Source: Arenibacter latericius DSM 15913 (GTDB lineage: Bacteria; Bacteroidota; Bacteroidia; Flavobacteriales; Flavobacteriaceae). From it: DNA of 64,000 nucleotides. Position numbers and translations under genes: made by a program. The notes under the pieces were generated by a model. It did not search any database and was not told the origin of the DNA. It saw only the letters and a list, made by a program, of their open reading frames with translations. The stretch is taken from the NCBI RefSeq assembly GCF_000424985.1, contig NZ_KE384286.1, positions 1 through 64,000 on the forward strand. Reading direction: 5' to 3'. Of the stretch, positions 7,714-16,571 are shown piece after piece; the first letter of the stretch is position 1, and each line of letters opens with the position of its first letter.

Positions 7714-8772
7714 TTAGGAATATGAGTTTATTACCTTCTTGAGGTATAAAATATCTTCTTTAGTGTGATGTGCACTTAGAACTATCCTACTCATTAATGG
7801 AGAGTCTTCATCGGGGTATTTAAAACTAGTCACCACAATTTTATGTTTTTCCAAGTATTGGGTAAGGCTAGCGTCTCTAAAACTAAAGGAAGGGTGTCCT
7901 TGCATCCACTTAAACTTGCCTAACTGGTTGTTATTGGCTTTAAATAATGCAATGTTATTTTTTAAGTCGGCTCTCTTTTGTTGAAAAATATCCTCCCCCT
8001 CTAACAAGGAGGCCATAGCGGCTGGGGCGGCTGGACTTGCTCCACCAAAGAAAGCGGTATCTGTTAATTGTTTTATGCGTTTGTGGGAGCCAAAAATAGC
8101 TCCTGCCTGAATTCCGAAACCTTTACCCAGAGAACAACAAATAATTAACTCTTTAGGGTTTAACTGTTGTAGGCTTTTATATACTCCGCTGCCATTATCG
8201 CCAATAATACCGATACCATGAGAATCATCTACCACAAGTATAATCTGGTCTAGGGGTAATTTTTTTAACCCTACAAAGTCTGGATAATTATAGCCCGAAA
8301 AATCAATGGCATCTAGTAATACCACTGGAGTTACATTTTTGTTTTTTCTTAGATGATCTCTAATAGCAATATCTAAAGCAGTAAAAGAGATAAACGGTTT
8401 TAAACGCGTGCCCTGTTGCATTACATATAAAGCGGAATGGGTGTTAGGGGCATAAAACAGTTTATGTTCTTTAGAATCTAAGGTTTGCCTTACTAGTTGT
8501 CCTGCTAAATACCCAGAAGAAACCGTAGTACTACTTTCAGTTCCTATCCATTGGGTTAATAAGCTCTCTGCTTCCTCGTATACAGAAAGTTTAAGATTGG
8601 CCTTTCTAGATGCCCCGTAATTGGTTCCGTATTTTAGGATATTAGAAATATAAAGCTGTTGAAAAGCCTTATCCGTCTGAAGTCCCAAATAAGAGGTGCC
8701 ACCAAAATACAGGTATTTATCTCCATTTATTTCTATTTCCCTACCGGGAAAATGATCTATATAATAATTCAT
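7714..8772 (-). CDS. BioF-like PLP-dependent acyl/aminotransferase
   Basis: Fold-type I PLP enzyme resembling 8-amino-7-oxononanoate synthase / alpha-oxoamine synthases. Features: FGGTSYLGL near the start, VVDDSHGIGIIG with the PLP-binding Asp and His, and the lysine segment CSLGKGFGIQAGAIFG. The start chosen is ATG at 8772, which overlaps the stop of the epimerase gene in a TAATG junction; a longer reading frame upstream only shadows that gene. This gives 352 residues, slightly shorter than BioF. No biotin genes are nearby. The tight coupling to a dipeptide epimerase suggests a role in cell-wall peptide or amino-acid metabolism (inference). Confidence 0.85.
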   Translation of the reverse strand: MNYYIDHFPGREIEINGDKYLYFGGTSYLGLQTDKAFQQLYISNILKYGTNYGASRKANLKLSVYEEAESLLTQWIGTESSTTVSSGYLAGQLVRQTLDSKEHKLFYAPNTHSALYVMQQGTRLKPFISFTALDIAIRDHLRKNKNVTPVVLLDAIDFSGYNYPDFVGLKKLPLDQIILVVDDSHGIGIIGDNGSGVYKSLQQLNPKELIICCSLGKGFGIQAGAIFGSHKRIKQLTDTAFFGGASPAAPAAMASLLEGEDIFQQKRADLKNNIALFKANNNQLGKFKWMQGHPSFSFRDASLTQYLEKHKIVVTSFKYPDEDSPLMSRIVLSAHHTKEDILYLKKVINSYS

Positions 8773-9782
8773 TAACGTAACGTTATTCCGCTTCCACCTA
8801 TGCTTGGGAAAATTACTTTGCCATTTTCTTTTATGATTACTCCGTCTGCAATATCCTCTCTTAATAGCATGGCGCCATCCATATCCACAAAATCTAATTG
8901 AGGAATAAGCTGTGCAACGGCAGAGATGCCTACAGTAGACTCTGTCATACATCCTACCATAACTTTTAACCCTATAGACTTTGCTTTAGTAATCATTCGT
9001 CTAGCTGGCGTTAATCCGCCGCACTTGGTTAATTTTATATTGATTCCAGAAAAATGGGCGCCACATTTTTCTACATCTTCTTCTACAATACAGCTTTCAT
9101 CAGCAATAGTAGGTAATACACTGTGCTGTAATACTTTTTTCATCCCATCCCAATCTTCAGCTTTTAAAGGTTGTTCAAGAAATTCTACACCCAATTCTTT
9201 TAATTGTGGAGCATATTCAATAGTTTGCTCTGCTGTCCAAGCACAATTGGCATCTACCCTAAACACAGCATCGGTATGTTTACGTAATTCTCGTACTATT
9301 TCAACATCGTTTTCGGTACCTAACTTTATTTTATAGATGGGCCACGGAACCTCCTTCATCTTAGCCACCATATTCTCAATAGTTCCTATCCCTATGGTGT
9401 AGTTGGTGATAGGGTAAGTACTATTGTCTGTTCCCCACAGTTGGTATAACGGCTTACCTATTAATTTACCATAAAGATCGTTGGCCGCTAGATCTAAAGC
9501 GCAAACGGCAAAATAGCTTAGATTTTTAGAAGATAAGAAAGCATGAAATTCTTCAGGTGTTTTTAAATTAAACTGCTCTATATCTTGTCTAATATTTTCT
9601 ATTTCAGCTTGCATGGTTTCAAATGTTACCCCGTAGTAAGGGTTAGCTGTGGCTTCTCCATAGCCAGTTTTTCCATCTAGCTTAAGACTGACAATCATGG
9701 AGTCTTGAAAATCACGGGATTCCCGAGATATACTAAAGGTGTGTTTTAACGGGAGAACGTATTTTTTAATATTTAATTCCAT
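8772..9782 (-). CDS. Dipeptide epimerase (L-Ala-D/L-Glu epimerase-like)
   Basis: Enolase-superfamily enzyme predicted to epimerise L-Ala-D-Glu from murein breakdown. The capping domain (about residues 1-120) includes GYGEATANPYYG. The barrel carries the base YKIKLG (KxK), the metal ligands in FRVDANCAW, EFLEQPL and PTIADES, and the second catalytic lysine in INIKLTKCGG. Length 336 fits the family. It is the first gene of a two-gene unit and shares one base with the BioF-like gene. Muconate-lactonising or other dipeptide specificity cannot be excluded from sequence alone, but the KxK...D-E-D...K arrangement and length favour the Ala-Glu group. Confidence 0.88.
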   Translation of the reverse strand: MELNIKKYVLPLKHTFSISRESRDFQDSMIVSLKLDGKTGYGEATANPYYGVTFETMQAEIENIRQDIEQFNLKTPEEFHAFLSSKNLSYFAVCALDLAANDLYGKLIGKPLYQLWGTDNSTYPITNYTIGIGTIENMVAKMKEVPWPIYKIKLGTENDVEIVRELRKHTDAVFRVDANCAWTAEQTIEYAPQLKELGVEFLEQPLKAEDWDGMKKVLQHSVLPTIADESCIVEEDVEKCGAHFSGINIKLTKCGGLTPARRMITKAKSIGLKVMVGCMTESTVGISAVAQLIPQLDFVDMDGAMLLREDIADGVIIKENGKVIFPSIGGSGITLR

Positions 9783-9922
9783 AAGGTGTTCTGGTGTTTA
9801 ATTTAGTAGGTTATTTTAAAGACGAATATAAAGAAAGATGTGGTATATAATAAGCTAAGGTCCATTGAAATTTTAATGGACCTTAGCGTATAGAAGTGGT
9901 AGAGATGTTATTTAGGGGAGGC

Positions 9923-10648
9923 CTATAATTGACTAACGCTTCCCGAGCTATATTTTTTACTTTCTACTTTCGGATTTCCCGTATACTTAATATCCGCTCC
10001 GCTACTTGCCTCCGCGTAAATAGATTCGGTGACATTTATAGAAATGTTGGCGCCGCTACTCGCATTGGCCCTACAAACTGCCGTAGTAAGATTGGAGGCT
10101 TTAATTTCTGAACCACTACTGGCATTACTATTAAAGGTATTAGATTGACCTGCAATTGCAATGTTTGCACCACTACTAGTATTTGCACTTATTTTGTCGG
10201 CATTTAGATCATCTATGTTCAGACTAGATCCACTACTAGCATTTAATTCTAAAGCTTCTGTCTTAATAGTGCTAATAGCTATAAGTTCTGCACCGCTAGA
10301 AGTTTTTAAGACGGTAATGTTTGGCAATGTTACGTACACGTTTTTAGTTGCTCTTCCAATGTTTTCAACAGTATGGATGCGTAAGATCCCATTTTTTAAA
10401 TCGGTAGCAATCAAGTCTATTATGTTTTCATCTCCTTCTACTAAAATATCATAATTAGTGCCTTGGGAAACATAGACGTCTAAGCCTTCTGAAGCAGATA
10501 TGGCAGAGAATTCACCTTCTATTGCTCGTTTATCCTTCTGTATATTTCCGTTTCCTTTTTCTCCTTGTCCGATATTGATATCGAATCCGCAGGATGAAAA
10601 AAGAAGGGTAAGGATCAGTGTAATCGTTATTCTTGCTAAGGTTGTCAT
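9923..10648 (-). CDS. Head-GIN domain lipoprotein (DUF2807)
   Basis: Predicted lipoprotein of 241 residues: the signal segment ends LLFSSC, a lipobox with Cys20. The mature part is a DUF2807 right-handed beta-helix in which the motif S-S-G-[AS] recurs about every 16-20 residues (SSGAEL, SSGSSL, SSGANI, SSGSEI, SSGANI, SSGADI). Such proteins are abundant in Bacteroidetes and are thought to act in the envelope, but no biochemical role is established. It lies downstream of the PspC and PadR genes in the same direction, a recurring association in the phylum, 145 bases after the PspC gene. Confidence 0.85.
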   Translation of the reverse strand: MTTLARITITLILTLLFSSCGFDINIGQGEKGNGNIQKDKRAIEGEFSAISASEGLDVYVSQGTNYDILVEGDENIIDLIATDLKNGILRIHTVENIGRATKNVYVTLPNITVLKTSSGAELIAISTIKTEALELNASSGSSLNIDDLNADKISANTSSGANIAIAGQSNTFNSNASSGSEIKASNLTTAVCRANASSGANISINVTESIYAEASSGADIKYTGNPKVESKKYSSGSVSQL

Positions 10649-10793
10649 GATGGTGGTAGTTGTGACCCAGTAGTGCTTATTTAAAGCAAAGGACCTGAGT
10701 CTGATTAACTGAATTTATTTAATGTTCTACTGCTTAAAATTATAATTATATAGAAAATGATATACCAATTAATTACCCAATTGTAGGTTACTG

Positions 10794-12551
10794 CTACTGA
10801 ACTGTATCTACCTCTTCCTTATTAGATTTGTTTTCCCCTGTTTTTATCTGTACCCCTTGTTTTCCTATCTTCACCTTAAAAGAATCTTCCCCATCTTTTA
10901 TGTCGATATCTAAGCCATCCTCATTGATGATTACTTTGTTCTTTCCGTCCGATTCCTTTATCGTTCTATTATTTTCTGGGCAATCTTGACATTCCAATAC
11001 GCCATTTTTACCCATAACCCAAAGATGCTCTGTTATTTCACATCCATTTAGACCTTGGTCATTATCCGTTCTTAACATCCAACAATGCTTGGGAAAGTTT
11101 TCAAATTTCACCTGGGCTCCTAGGGGTAATAAAAGGTTTGCTCTAATCTGCTGGTCCCTATACTTGTTATCTTTTGCAGTGGTTAAGAAATCATCCAAGA
11201 TAAGGGTGTTATCTTGCAGGGTATAAGAATAATTTATCTTTCCAGCTGTTTCCGTAGCGTCCCTCAAAGAGCTTCCATTCGCTTCTTTTCGTAGCTCTAT
11301 ATGTGCAAGGGAATCTTTGGAACTTTTAATATAAAATCTAATATCATCGAATATTAAAACTTCCTCACCATCTTCAGTGTAATCCAAAATCACCCCGTTA
11401 AATCCAAAATTATTATTCTGTTCCTGCCAGTTAGAAGATCTTAAGCTGACCGTGATAAGTTGGTTAGGTTCTTCCAAGGGTAAGACTTTTTCAAATGTAA
11501 CATTTCCAGAATATGCATGGGCAGCTGCTTGACTTATTCCAAATACAATTAATAGGATAATAGAGATTAACCAAAGCCCTAATAAACTAAACTTGGCAAT
11601 GTTTCCAATAGATTTTAGATTGTTCACTAATATTTTTAAACCTAGGTACATTAAAAAGAAAAAAGGAATACCAATTGCGAAGAATACAAAGAGGGAAATC
11701 AACCACACTGGGATATCGGTACCGTTTACCATATAGTAATATTCCATACCTGGGATATGGATTAGGTCTAAAATCCCCACTGTGAAGAGTCCAACAATAA
11801 GAGAAACGATTCCCGCTGCTCCTGCGATGATCATAATAATGCCTATAAATTTTCCTATAATTTTAAAAAGGAACATAATGATATCGGCAATGGAGTTGAA
11901 AATACTTTTGCTCCCATTCTTTACGCGGTTACCTACTTTCTCATAGTCAACATTTTTCACCTTTTCAGCTACGTCATCAAACCCTTCCTTGACTTTTTTT
12001 TCAATATTACTGATATTGATGGTTTCACCTTTCATATCTAGTTTCTGCGCAGTAGTAACGGCTTCTGGAGTCAATATCCATAATAGTACATATATAAAGA
12101 TAAAGCCACCCCAAGTGAATATGGTTAATAAGACCCATAAGCATCGTACCCATAACGCATCTATTCTAAAATAATGTCCCAATCCGGAGGATACCCCACC
12201 AATATATTTGTTTTCTATATCCCTATATAACTTTCTTACACTACTAGATTTAGGGGTAGATTTTGGTTGGTCCTCAAATATATCCTCATCTACCATATAA
12301 TCTTCGGGCTGTCCCATGATACTAATTACCTCGTCTACTTCTTTTTGGGTAATTACCTGGCGTTCATTTTCCATTTTCTCATGGAATAATTCAGCGATTC
12401 TGGCTTCTATATCTGCAATAATTTCATCACTACCGTTGGTATTGGCGAAGGAGCGTTTTATGGCCTCTAAATAATGTTTTAATTTAGAATAGGCTTCTTC
12501 ATCTATATGAAAGAATAAATTGGCCAGATTTATATTTATTGTCTTGTTCAT
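10794..12551 (-). CDS. PspC-domain membrane protein
   Basis: Envelope stress-type integral membrane protein of 585 residues. The N-terminal ~100 residues are soluble and helical. The PspC domain lies near 110-168 (KLYRDIENKYIGGV, then a two-part membrane segment with WVLLTIFTWGGFIFIYVLLW). Three or four further membrane helices follow between about 230 and 350, then a soluble C-terminal domain that ends in a charged region rich in beta strands. It is translated directly after the PadR regulator with one base between stop and start, so the two genes are coupled. Function in phage-shock or envelope homeostasis is inferred from the domain. Confidence 0.9.
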   Translation of the reverse strand: MNKTININLANLFFHIDEEAYSKLKHYLEAIKRSFANTNGSDEIIADIEARIAELFHEKMENERQVITQKEVDEVISIMGQPEDYMVDEDIFEDQPKSTPKSSSVRKLYRDIENKYIGGVSSGLGHYFRIDALWVRCLWVLLTIFTWGGFIFIYVLLWILTPEAVTTAQKLDMKGETINISNIEKKVKEGFDDVAEKVKNVDYEKVGNRVKNGSKSIFNSIADIIMFLFKIIGKFIGIIMIIAGAAGIVSLIVGLFTVGILDLIHIPGMEYYYMVNGTDIPVWLISLFVFFAIGIPFFFLMYLGLKILVNNLKSIGNIAKFSLLGLWLISIILLIVFGISQAAAHAYSGNVTFEKVLPLEEPNQLITVSLRSSNWQEQNNNFGFNGVILDYTEDGEEVLIFDDIRFYIKSSKDSLAHIELRKEANGSSLRDATETAGKINYSYTLQDNTLILDDFLTTAKDNKYRDQQIRANLLLPLGAQVKFENFPKHCWMLRTDNDQGLNGCEITEHLWVMGKNGVLECQDCPENNRTIKESDGKNKVIINEDGLDIDIKDGEDSFKVKIGKQGVQIKTGENKSNKEEVDTVQ

Positions 12552-12552
12552 T

Positions 12553-12888
12553 TTAGTTGTTTTTTGATTTGGTTACGAGGTTAGTCGCATTTCTTAATTC
12601 TTCCCAGGTAGTATCTAATTCCTTCAGGAATAATTTTCCTTTTTCGGTTAACGTATAATATTTTCTTGGGGGGCCAGAGGGAGATTCTTCCCAACGATAA
12701 TTGAGAAGTCCCGCATTTTTTAATCTTGTAAGTAAAGGGTAAATGGTGCCCTCTACTACTAGCATTTTAGCGTCTTTTAAAGTATCCAGGATTTCGGAGG
12801 TATATTTATCCTTCCCATCTAAAATGGAGAGGATGCAATATTCCAAAACGCCTTTTCGCATTTGCGCTTTTGTATTTTCAACATTCAT
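12553..12888 (-). CDS. PadR-family transcriptional regulator
   Basis: Small winged-helix DNA-binding protein of 111 residues. It shows the PadR pattern: an N-terminal helix-turn-helix (KGVLEYCILSILDGKDKYTS), the recognition and wing region GTIYPLLTRLKNAGLL, the strand YRWEESPSGPPRKYY and the C-terminal helix used for dimerisation (short form, PadR-s1 like). It is the first gene of the operon PadR-PspC-GIN and is adjacent to the PspC gene by one base, so it most likely controls that operon in response to an unknown signal. Confidence 0.92.
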   Translation of the reverse strand: MNVENTKAQMRKGVLEYCILSILDGKDKYTSEILDTLKDAKMLVVEGTIYPLLTRLKNAGLLNYRWEESPSGPPRKYYTLTEKGKLFLKELDTTWEELRNATNLVTKSKNN

Positions 12889-13011
12889 AGTTGCATGATT
12901 ATAATAATTTAACTGTTCGTTTTTTTTGCTGATTTTTGTCAGACGGAAGATTGATTTGATTGATGAATAAACTCCAGAAATAGTGTGATGAGTACTATTT
13001 TTTTTCTCTTA

Positions 13012-13494
13012 TTAGGTTATAAAATTGATGGTTAATGGATATTTAAAATTAATCCCTTCGCTAGTGCGAATGGTGGCTAGTATGGTATAAACAATATTGA
13101 CTATAAATAGTACTATCTGTGCCAAGCCTGCCAATATTAAAGGCCATAATATCCTCCCCAACTTAAAAGGGTGGCGGGCAAAATCTAGGTCAATGCCATT
13201 AAATTCATTTAAAGAGGAAAAGTTTAATAACCCAAAATGAAAGACATCTGGTAGAAAGATGAGTACAAAAGGTATGGTGATAATACCAATACAGATAGAG
13301 TATAACAGCAGGCTTATCTGAAAATTTAAGGCGTGCTTACCATTAGAATCTATAAATGGATGATCCGTTCTCTTCAATGTCCAAAGTACCAAGGGTAAAA
13401 TAAAATTGCCAAATGGTATAAAGTATTTGGAAAAGGTAGATGCATGGATAATTGCCGATACATTTTTATGATGTTTGCTAAGTGTCTCTGTCAT
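13012..13494 (-). CDS. DUF4870-type small membrane protein
   Basis: Integral membrane protein of 160 residues with three to four helices. The N-terminal region contains FGNFILPLVLWTLKRTDHPF followed by an N-terminal-type loop and ALNFQISLLLYS, the typical DUF4870 sequence (membrane helix, charged loop ending in DxxGKxxLNFQ). The final segment FKYPLTINFI also matches this family. Function is unknown. It lies upstream of PadR on the same strand with 123 bases in between and may belong to the same envelope module. Divergent from the DUF4442 gene. Confidence 0.82.
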   Translation of the reverse strand: MTETLSKHHKNVSAIIHASTFSKYFIPFGNFILPLVLWTLKRTDHPFIDSNGKHALNFQISLLLYSICIGIITIPFVLIFLPDVFHFGLLNFSSLNEFNGIDLDFARHPFKLGRILWPLILAGLAQIVLFIVNIVYTILATIRTSEGINFKYPLTINFIT

Positions 13495-13629
13495 GGCATA
13501 CTAGTTTCTTATGCAAATATATGTCTAAAGGAAGGTACTATGCAAAACAAAGTACTATATATTAAGAAAACTTTAACATTAACCGATTCGTCATTTTTAG
13601 TTACTTTAGCTAATATTAAACCCATCAAT

Positions 13630-14085
13630 ATGGCATCTGAGACAAGTAAAATAAATATGTTCTGTTTTTTTAAACTGCCTGCTGCATGGTGGACAGGAGT
13701 CCGTTTAAGGTATATTGATGATGAAAAGGCGGTGGTTACCGTAAGACATAGATGGGTTAACCAAAACCCATTTAAATCCATGTTTTGGGCTGTCCAAGGA
13801 ATGGCAGCGGAATTATCTACCGGAGCTATGGTAATGGGACAGATTAGAAAAAGTGGAAAGAAAATCTCCATGTTAGTAGCGAATAACAATGCTAACTTTT
13901 CCAAGAAAGCAACGGGAAAAATCACTTTTACTTGTGAGGATGGCCATCTTATTAAAGAAGCTATCAATAAAACCTTAGCTACTGGGGAGGGGCAAACGGC
14001 ATGGATGAAATCAGTAGGAGTAAATGAGGAGGGAATAGTGGTGTCTACTTTTAACTTTGAGTGGACCGTAAAGGTGAAAAATTAA
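13630..14085 (+). CDS. DUF4442 hotdog-fold protein
   Basis: Probable thioesterase-like hotdog protein of 151 residues. The start used is ATG at 13630 (MASETSKINMFCFFK), since the open frame upstream of it has poor coding character and overlaps the start region of the divergent DUF4870 gene. Typical DUF4442 features: KLPAAWWTGVRLRYID near the N-terminus, RHRWVNQNPFKSMFWAVQG in the middle, and a central GAMVMGQI strand. DUF4442 proteins resemble PaaI-type thioesterases but no substrate is established. It stands alone between divergent and downstream genes. Confidence 0.82.
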   Translation: MASETSKINMFCFFKLPAAWWTGVRLRYIDDEKAVVTVRHRWVNQNPFKSMFWAVQGMAAELSTGAMVMGQIRKSGKKISMLVANNNANFSKKATGKITFTCEDGHLIKEAINKTLATGEGQTAWMKSVGVNEEGIVVSTFNFEWTVKVKN

Positions 14086-14343
14086 TTTGAAAATTTTAAA
14101 ATGAGTTAATTTAAAATTGGTGTTTTCCCTACAGCTTGCATCCAACAGTTCATTGCCTTAAAACCGTAATGGCCTAATTTTTATTAAAATTACATTGTAA
14201 CAAATTGTACTTTTCTACTACTTATTTTAAGAAATATAAATCCAAATTGAAAGGCTTAACTGGTGAAATACTTTTAGTGTATTCATCAATTTATGCGCGT
14301 ACTTAAGAATTATAAAACCTTAGAACCATTAATACCCAACATA

Positions 14344-15141
14344 ATGAATGCAAACGAAATAGATTACCAGATTTACGGAGAAGAAATGCAATATGTAGAG
14401 ATCGAATTAGATCCTCAAGAAGCTGTTGTAGCCGAAGCAGGAAGTTTTATGATGATGGACACCGATATTAAAATGGACACTATTTTTGGTGACGGTTCCA
14501 ATCAGGATACGGGAGTTTTGGGAAAATTGTTTTCTGCCGGGAAACGTTTGCTAACAGGTGAGAGTTTGTTTATGACTGTGTTTTTAAATATTGGACAAGG
14601 TAAAAAACAAGTGAGTTTTGCATCTCCTTATCCAGGGAAGATAATCCCTATAGACCTCACTGAATTTAGAGGAAAATTTATCTGTCAAAAAGATGCCTTC
14701 TTATGTGCTGCCAAAGGCGTTTCCGTAGGGATAGAATTCTCAAAGAAATTGGGACGCGGACTCTTTGGTGGAGAAGGGTTTATTATGCAAAAATTGGAAG
14801 GAGATGGGATGGCTTTTGTCCATGCTGGTGGTACCACCGCAAAAAAGACACTTGCTGCAGGTGAAGTTCTAAAAGTAGACACCGGGTGTATAATTGGTTT
14901 TACACAGGACGTAGATTATGATATAGAATTTGTTGGAGGTATAAAAAATACTGTTTTTGGAGGGGAAGGCCTTTTTTATGCTACCCTACGAGGGCCTGGT
15001 ACTGTATATATTCAATCCCTACCTTTTAGTAGGCTTGCCGGACGCGTTTTAGCATCCATACCAAGAGGAGGGAAGCAAAAGGGTGAAGGTAGTATTCTAG
15101 GTGGTTTAGGTGACTTATTAGATGGAGATAATCGGTTTTAG
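14344..15141 (+). CDS. AIM24 / TIGR00266 family protein
   Basis: Protein of 265 residues from the ATG at 14344 (MNANEIDYQIYG); a 17-codon upstream extension exists but reads poorly. The family is a beta-rich double-barrel with repeated glycine motifs. Visible blocks are MQYVEIELDPQEAVVAEAG, a GLGRGLFGGEGF-like segment (KKLGRGLFGGEGFIMQKLEG), and the second-half repeat NTVFGGEGLFYATLRGPG. AIM24 in yeast is a mitochondrial inner-membrane organisation factor; the bacterial function is unknown. The gene is monocistronic, with a hairpin downstream at 15175-15198. Confidence 0.88.
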   Translation: MNANEIDYQIYGEEMQYVEIELDPQEAVVAEAGSFMMMDTDIKMDTIFGDGSNQDTGVLGKLFSAGKRLLTGESLFMTVFLNIGQGKKQVSFASPYPGKIIPIDLTEFRGKFICQKDAFLCAAKGVSVGIEFSKKLGRGLFGGEGFIMQKLEGDGMAFVHAGGTTAKKTLAAGEVLKVDTGCIIGFTQDVDYDIEFVGGIKNTVFGGEGLFYATLRGPGTVYIQSLPFSRLAGRVLASIPRGGKQKGEGSILGGLGDLLDGDNRF

Positions 15142-15174
15142 ATTATGCTGTCTAAGCATACTTGCTTTTTCAAT

Positions 15175-15198
15175 GAGAAATAGATATTCCTATTTCTC
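15175..15198 (+). terminator. Candidate terminator after the AIM24-family gene
   Basis: Perfect 9-bp stem GAGAAATAG (15175-15183) and CTATTTCTC (15190-15198) with a 6-base loop, 34 bases after the stop codon. The following sequence has only short T stretches, so termination efficiency is uncertain. Confidence 0.45.
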
Positions 15199-15245
15199 CT
15201 TCAGTTAAAGTCGGCTCAAAAATAAAGTAATCATATATTTAAAGT

Positions 15246-15899
15246 ATGGATTTTAATGCACTCTTTCAATTTCTTAAAGAACTCAACCAAAACAACTCTA
15301 AGGAGTGGATGGATCAAAATAGGAAATGGTATAAAGAGGTTAGAAATCAATTCATCCAATGGCTAGAAGAAATGGATCACGTTTTAGCAAGTGTAGATGA
15401 AGAATACTATCTAACATCTGGGAAGAGGGCAATAAATAGGATTAATAATAACTTACTATTTCATCCCAATAAGCCTATTTATAAAGATCATTTTGGTGCC
15501 GGTTTAGACAAAGCTCCTAATACTGGCGATTTTTATATAGAAATTGGATTGAGTCAATCCATACTAGCTGGGGGGTTATGGAGACCAGATGCTAATAAAT
15601 TACGCAGTATTAGGGAAGCTATTGACTATGACGGGGAAGAATTACAAAAAATATTGAACAAAAGAAGTTTTAAGCAAACATTTAGGGGCCTTGTAGAGGA
15701 TGACCGACTTAAAACAGCGCCCAAAGGGTTTTCCAAGGATCATCCTCATATAGAATTACTTAGAAATAAAACTTTTGCGGTTATGCATCCGCTAAATCGG
15801 GAAGATATCTTAGCTCCTCATTTTAAGGAAAAACTGGTGGAAGTCTACCGAGAGATGCTACCTTTTAGAAGGTACTTAAATAAAGCAATTACGGTCTAG
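15246..15899 (+). CDS. DUF2461 domain protein
   Basis: A 217-residue cytoplasmic protein of the DUF2461 / TIGR02453 family, widely distributed but uncharacterised. Typical elements: the N-terminal FLKELNQNNSKEWMDQNRKW block, RINNNLLFHPNKPIYKDHFG in the middle, and FYIEIGLSQSILAGGLWRPD followed by the conserved PKGFSKDHPHIELLRNKTF-like segment. Length is as expected for the family. It is followed 66 bases later by the NudK-like gene on the same strand. Nothing in the neighbourhood identifies a role. Confidence 0.85.
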   Translation: MDFNALFQFLKELNQNNSKEWMDQNRKWYKEVRNQFIQWLEEMDHVLASVDEEYYLTSGKRAINRINNNLLFHPNKPIYKDHFGAGLDKAPNTGDFYIEIGLSQSILAGGLWRPDANKLRSIREAIDYDGEELQKILNKRSFKQTFRGLVEDDRLKTAPKGFSKDHPHIELLRNKTFAVMHPLNREDILAPHFKEKLVEVYREMLPFRRYLNKAITV

Positions 15900-15965
15900 A
15901 AAAGGTATACAGAAATATCGCCGTATATTTTATAGTTTTGTGTTGGACCACAATAAAGATGTATT

Positions 15966-16553
15966 TTGAAAAACGAGAACGTAAGAAATATAAAAAAGGA
16001 AGTGCTTTCCGACAATTGGTATACGCTGAACAAATTAACCTTTGAATATAAAAAACAGGACGGTACTTGGGAAAAGCAAATTAGAGAGGCTTACGATAGA
16101 GGAAATGGAGCTGCAATACTTTTGTATAACCCCAAAAAGGGAACCGTAACCCTAACTAAACAGTTTAGAATGCCTACCTATTTAAATGGCAATGATGATG
16201 GTATGATGATAGAAGTCTGTGCTGGCGTTTTAGATGGGGATTCTCCGGAAACCTGTATTAAAAAAGAAGCTGAAGAAGAAACAGGTTATAAATTAAATAA
16301 GGTAGAAAAGGTCTTTGAATCCTATATGTCACCTGGTTCGGTTACAGAAATTCTTCACTATTTTATAGGTGAATATGATGATGATATGAAAGTAGGTGAA
16401 GGGGGAGGAGCAGAAGATGAAACCGAGAATATTGAGGTTTTAGAATTGCCTTTCAAAACCGCCTTAGAAATGATTGCTTCAGGGGAAATAAAAGACGCAA
16501 AAACTATTTTATTGCTGCAATACGCCCAAATTAATTCGTTATGTCCTTATTGA
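15966..16553 (+). CDS. NudK-like Nudix hydrolase
   Basis: Nudix pyrophosphatase, probably acting on GDP-mannose or another nucleotide sugar as in NudK. The Nudix box is present at about residues 93-115: G-x5-E-x7-K-E-x2-E-E-E-T-G ([15 protein letters not shown] then AEEETGY), with Lys in place of the usual Arg before the first catalytic Glu. The N-terminal NudK block [14 protein letters not shown] is at about 15-28. The start is TTG at 15966; no in-frame ATG or GTG gives the conserved N-terminus, and the TTG gives 195 residues, as in NudK. ADP-ribose is an alternative substrate. Confidence 0.85.
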   Translation: MKNENVRNIKKEVLSDNWYTLNKLTFEYKKQDGTWEKQIREAYDRGNGAAILLYNPKKGTVTLTKQFRMPTYLNGNDDGMMIEVCAGVLDGDSPETCIKKEAEEETGYKLNKVEKVFESYMSPGSVTEILHYFIGEYDDDMKVGEGGGAEDETENIEVLELPFKTALEMIASGEIKDAKTILLLQYAQINSLCPY

Positions 16554-16571
16554 TAATACGACCAATATAGT

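Noticed and set aside
13444-13629. N-terminal extension of the DUF4442 gene
   Set aside because: The first 62 codons have poor coding character and overlap the divergent DUF4870 gene; the family starts at the ATG at 13630.
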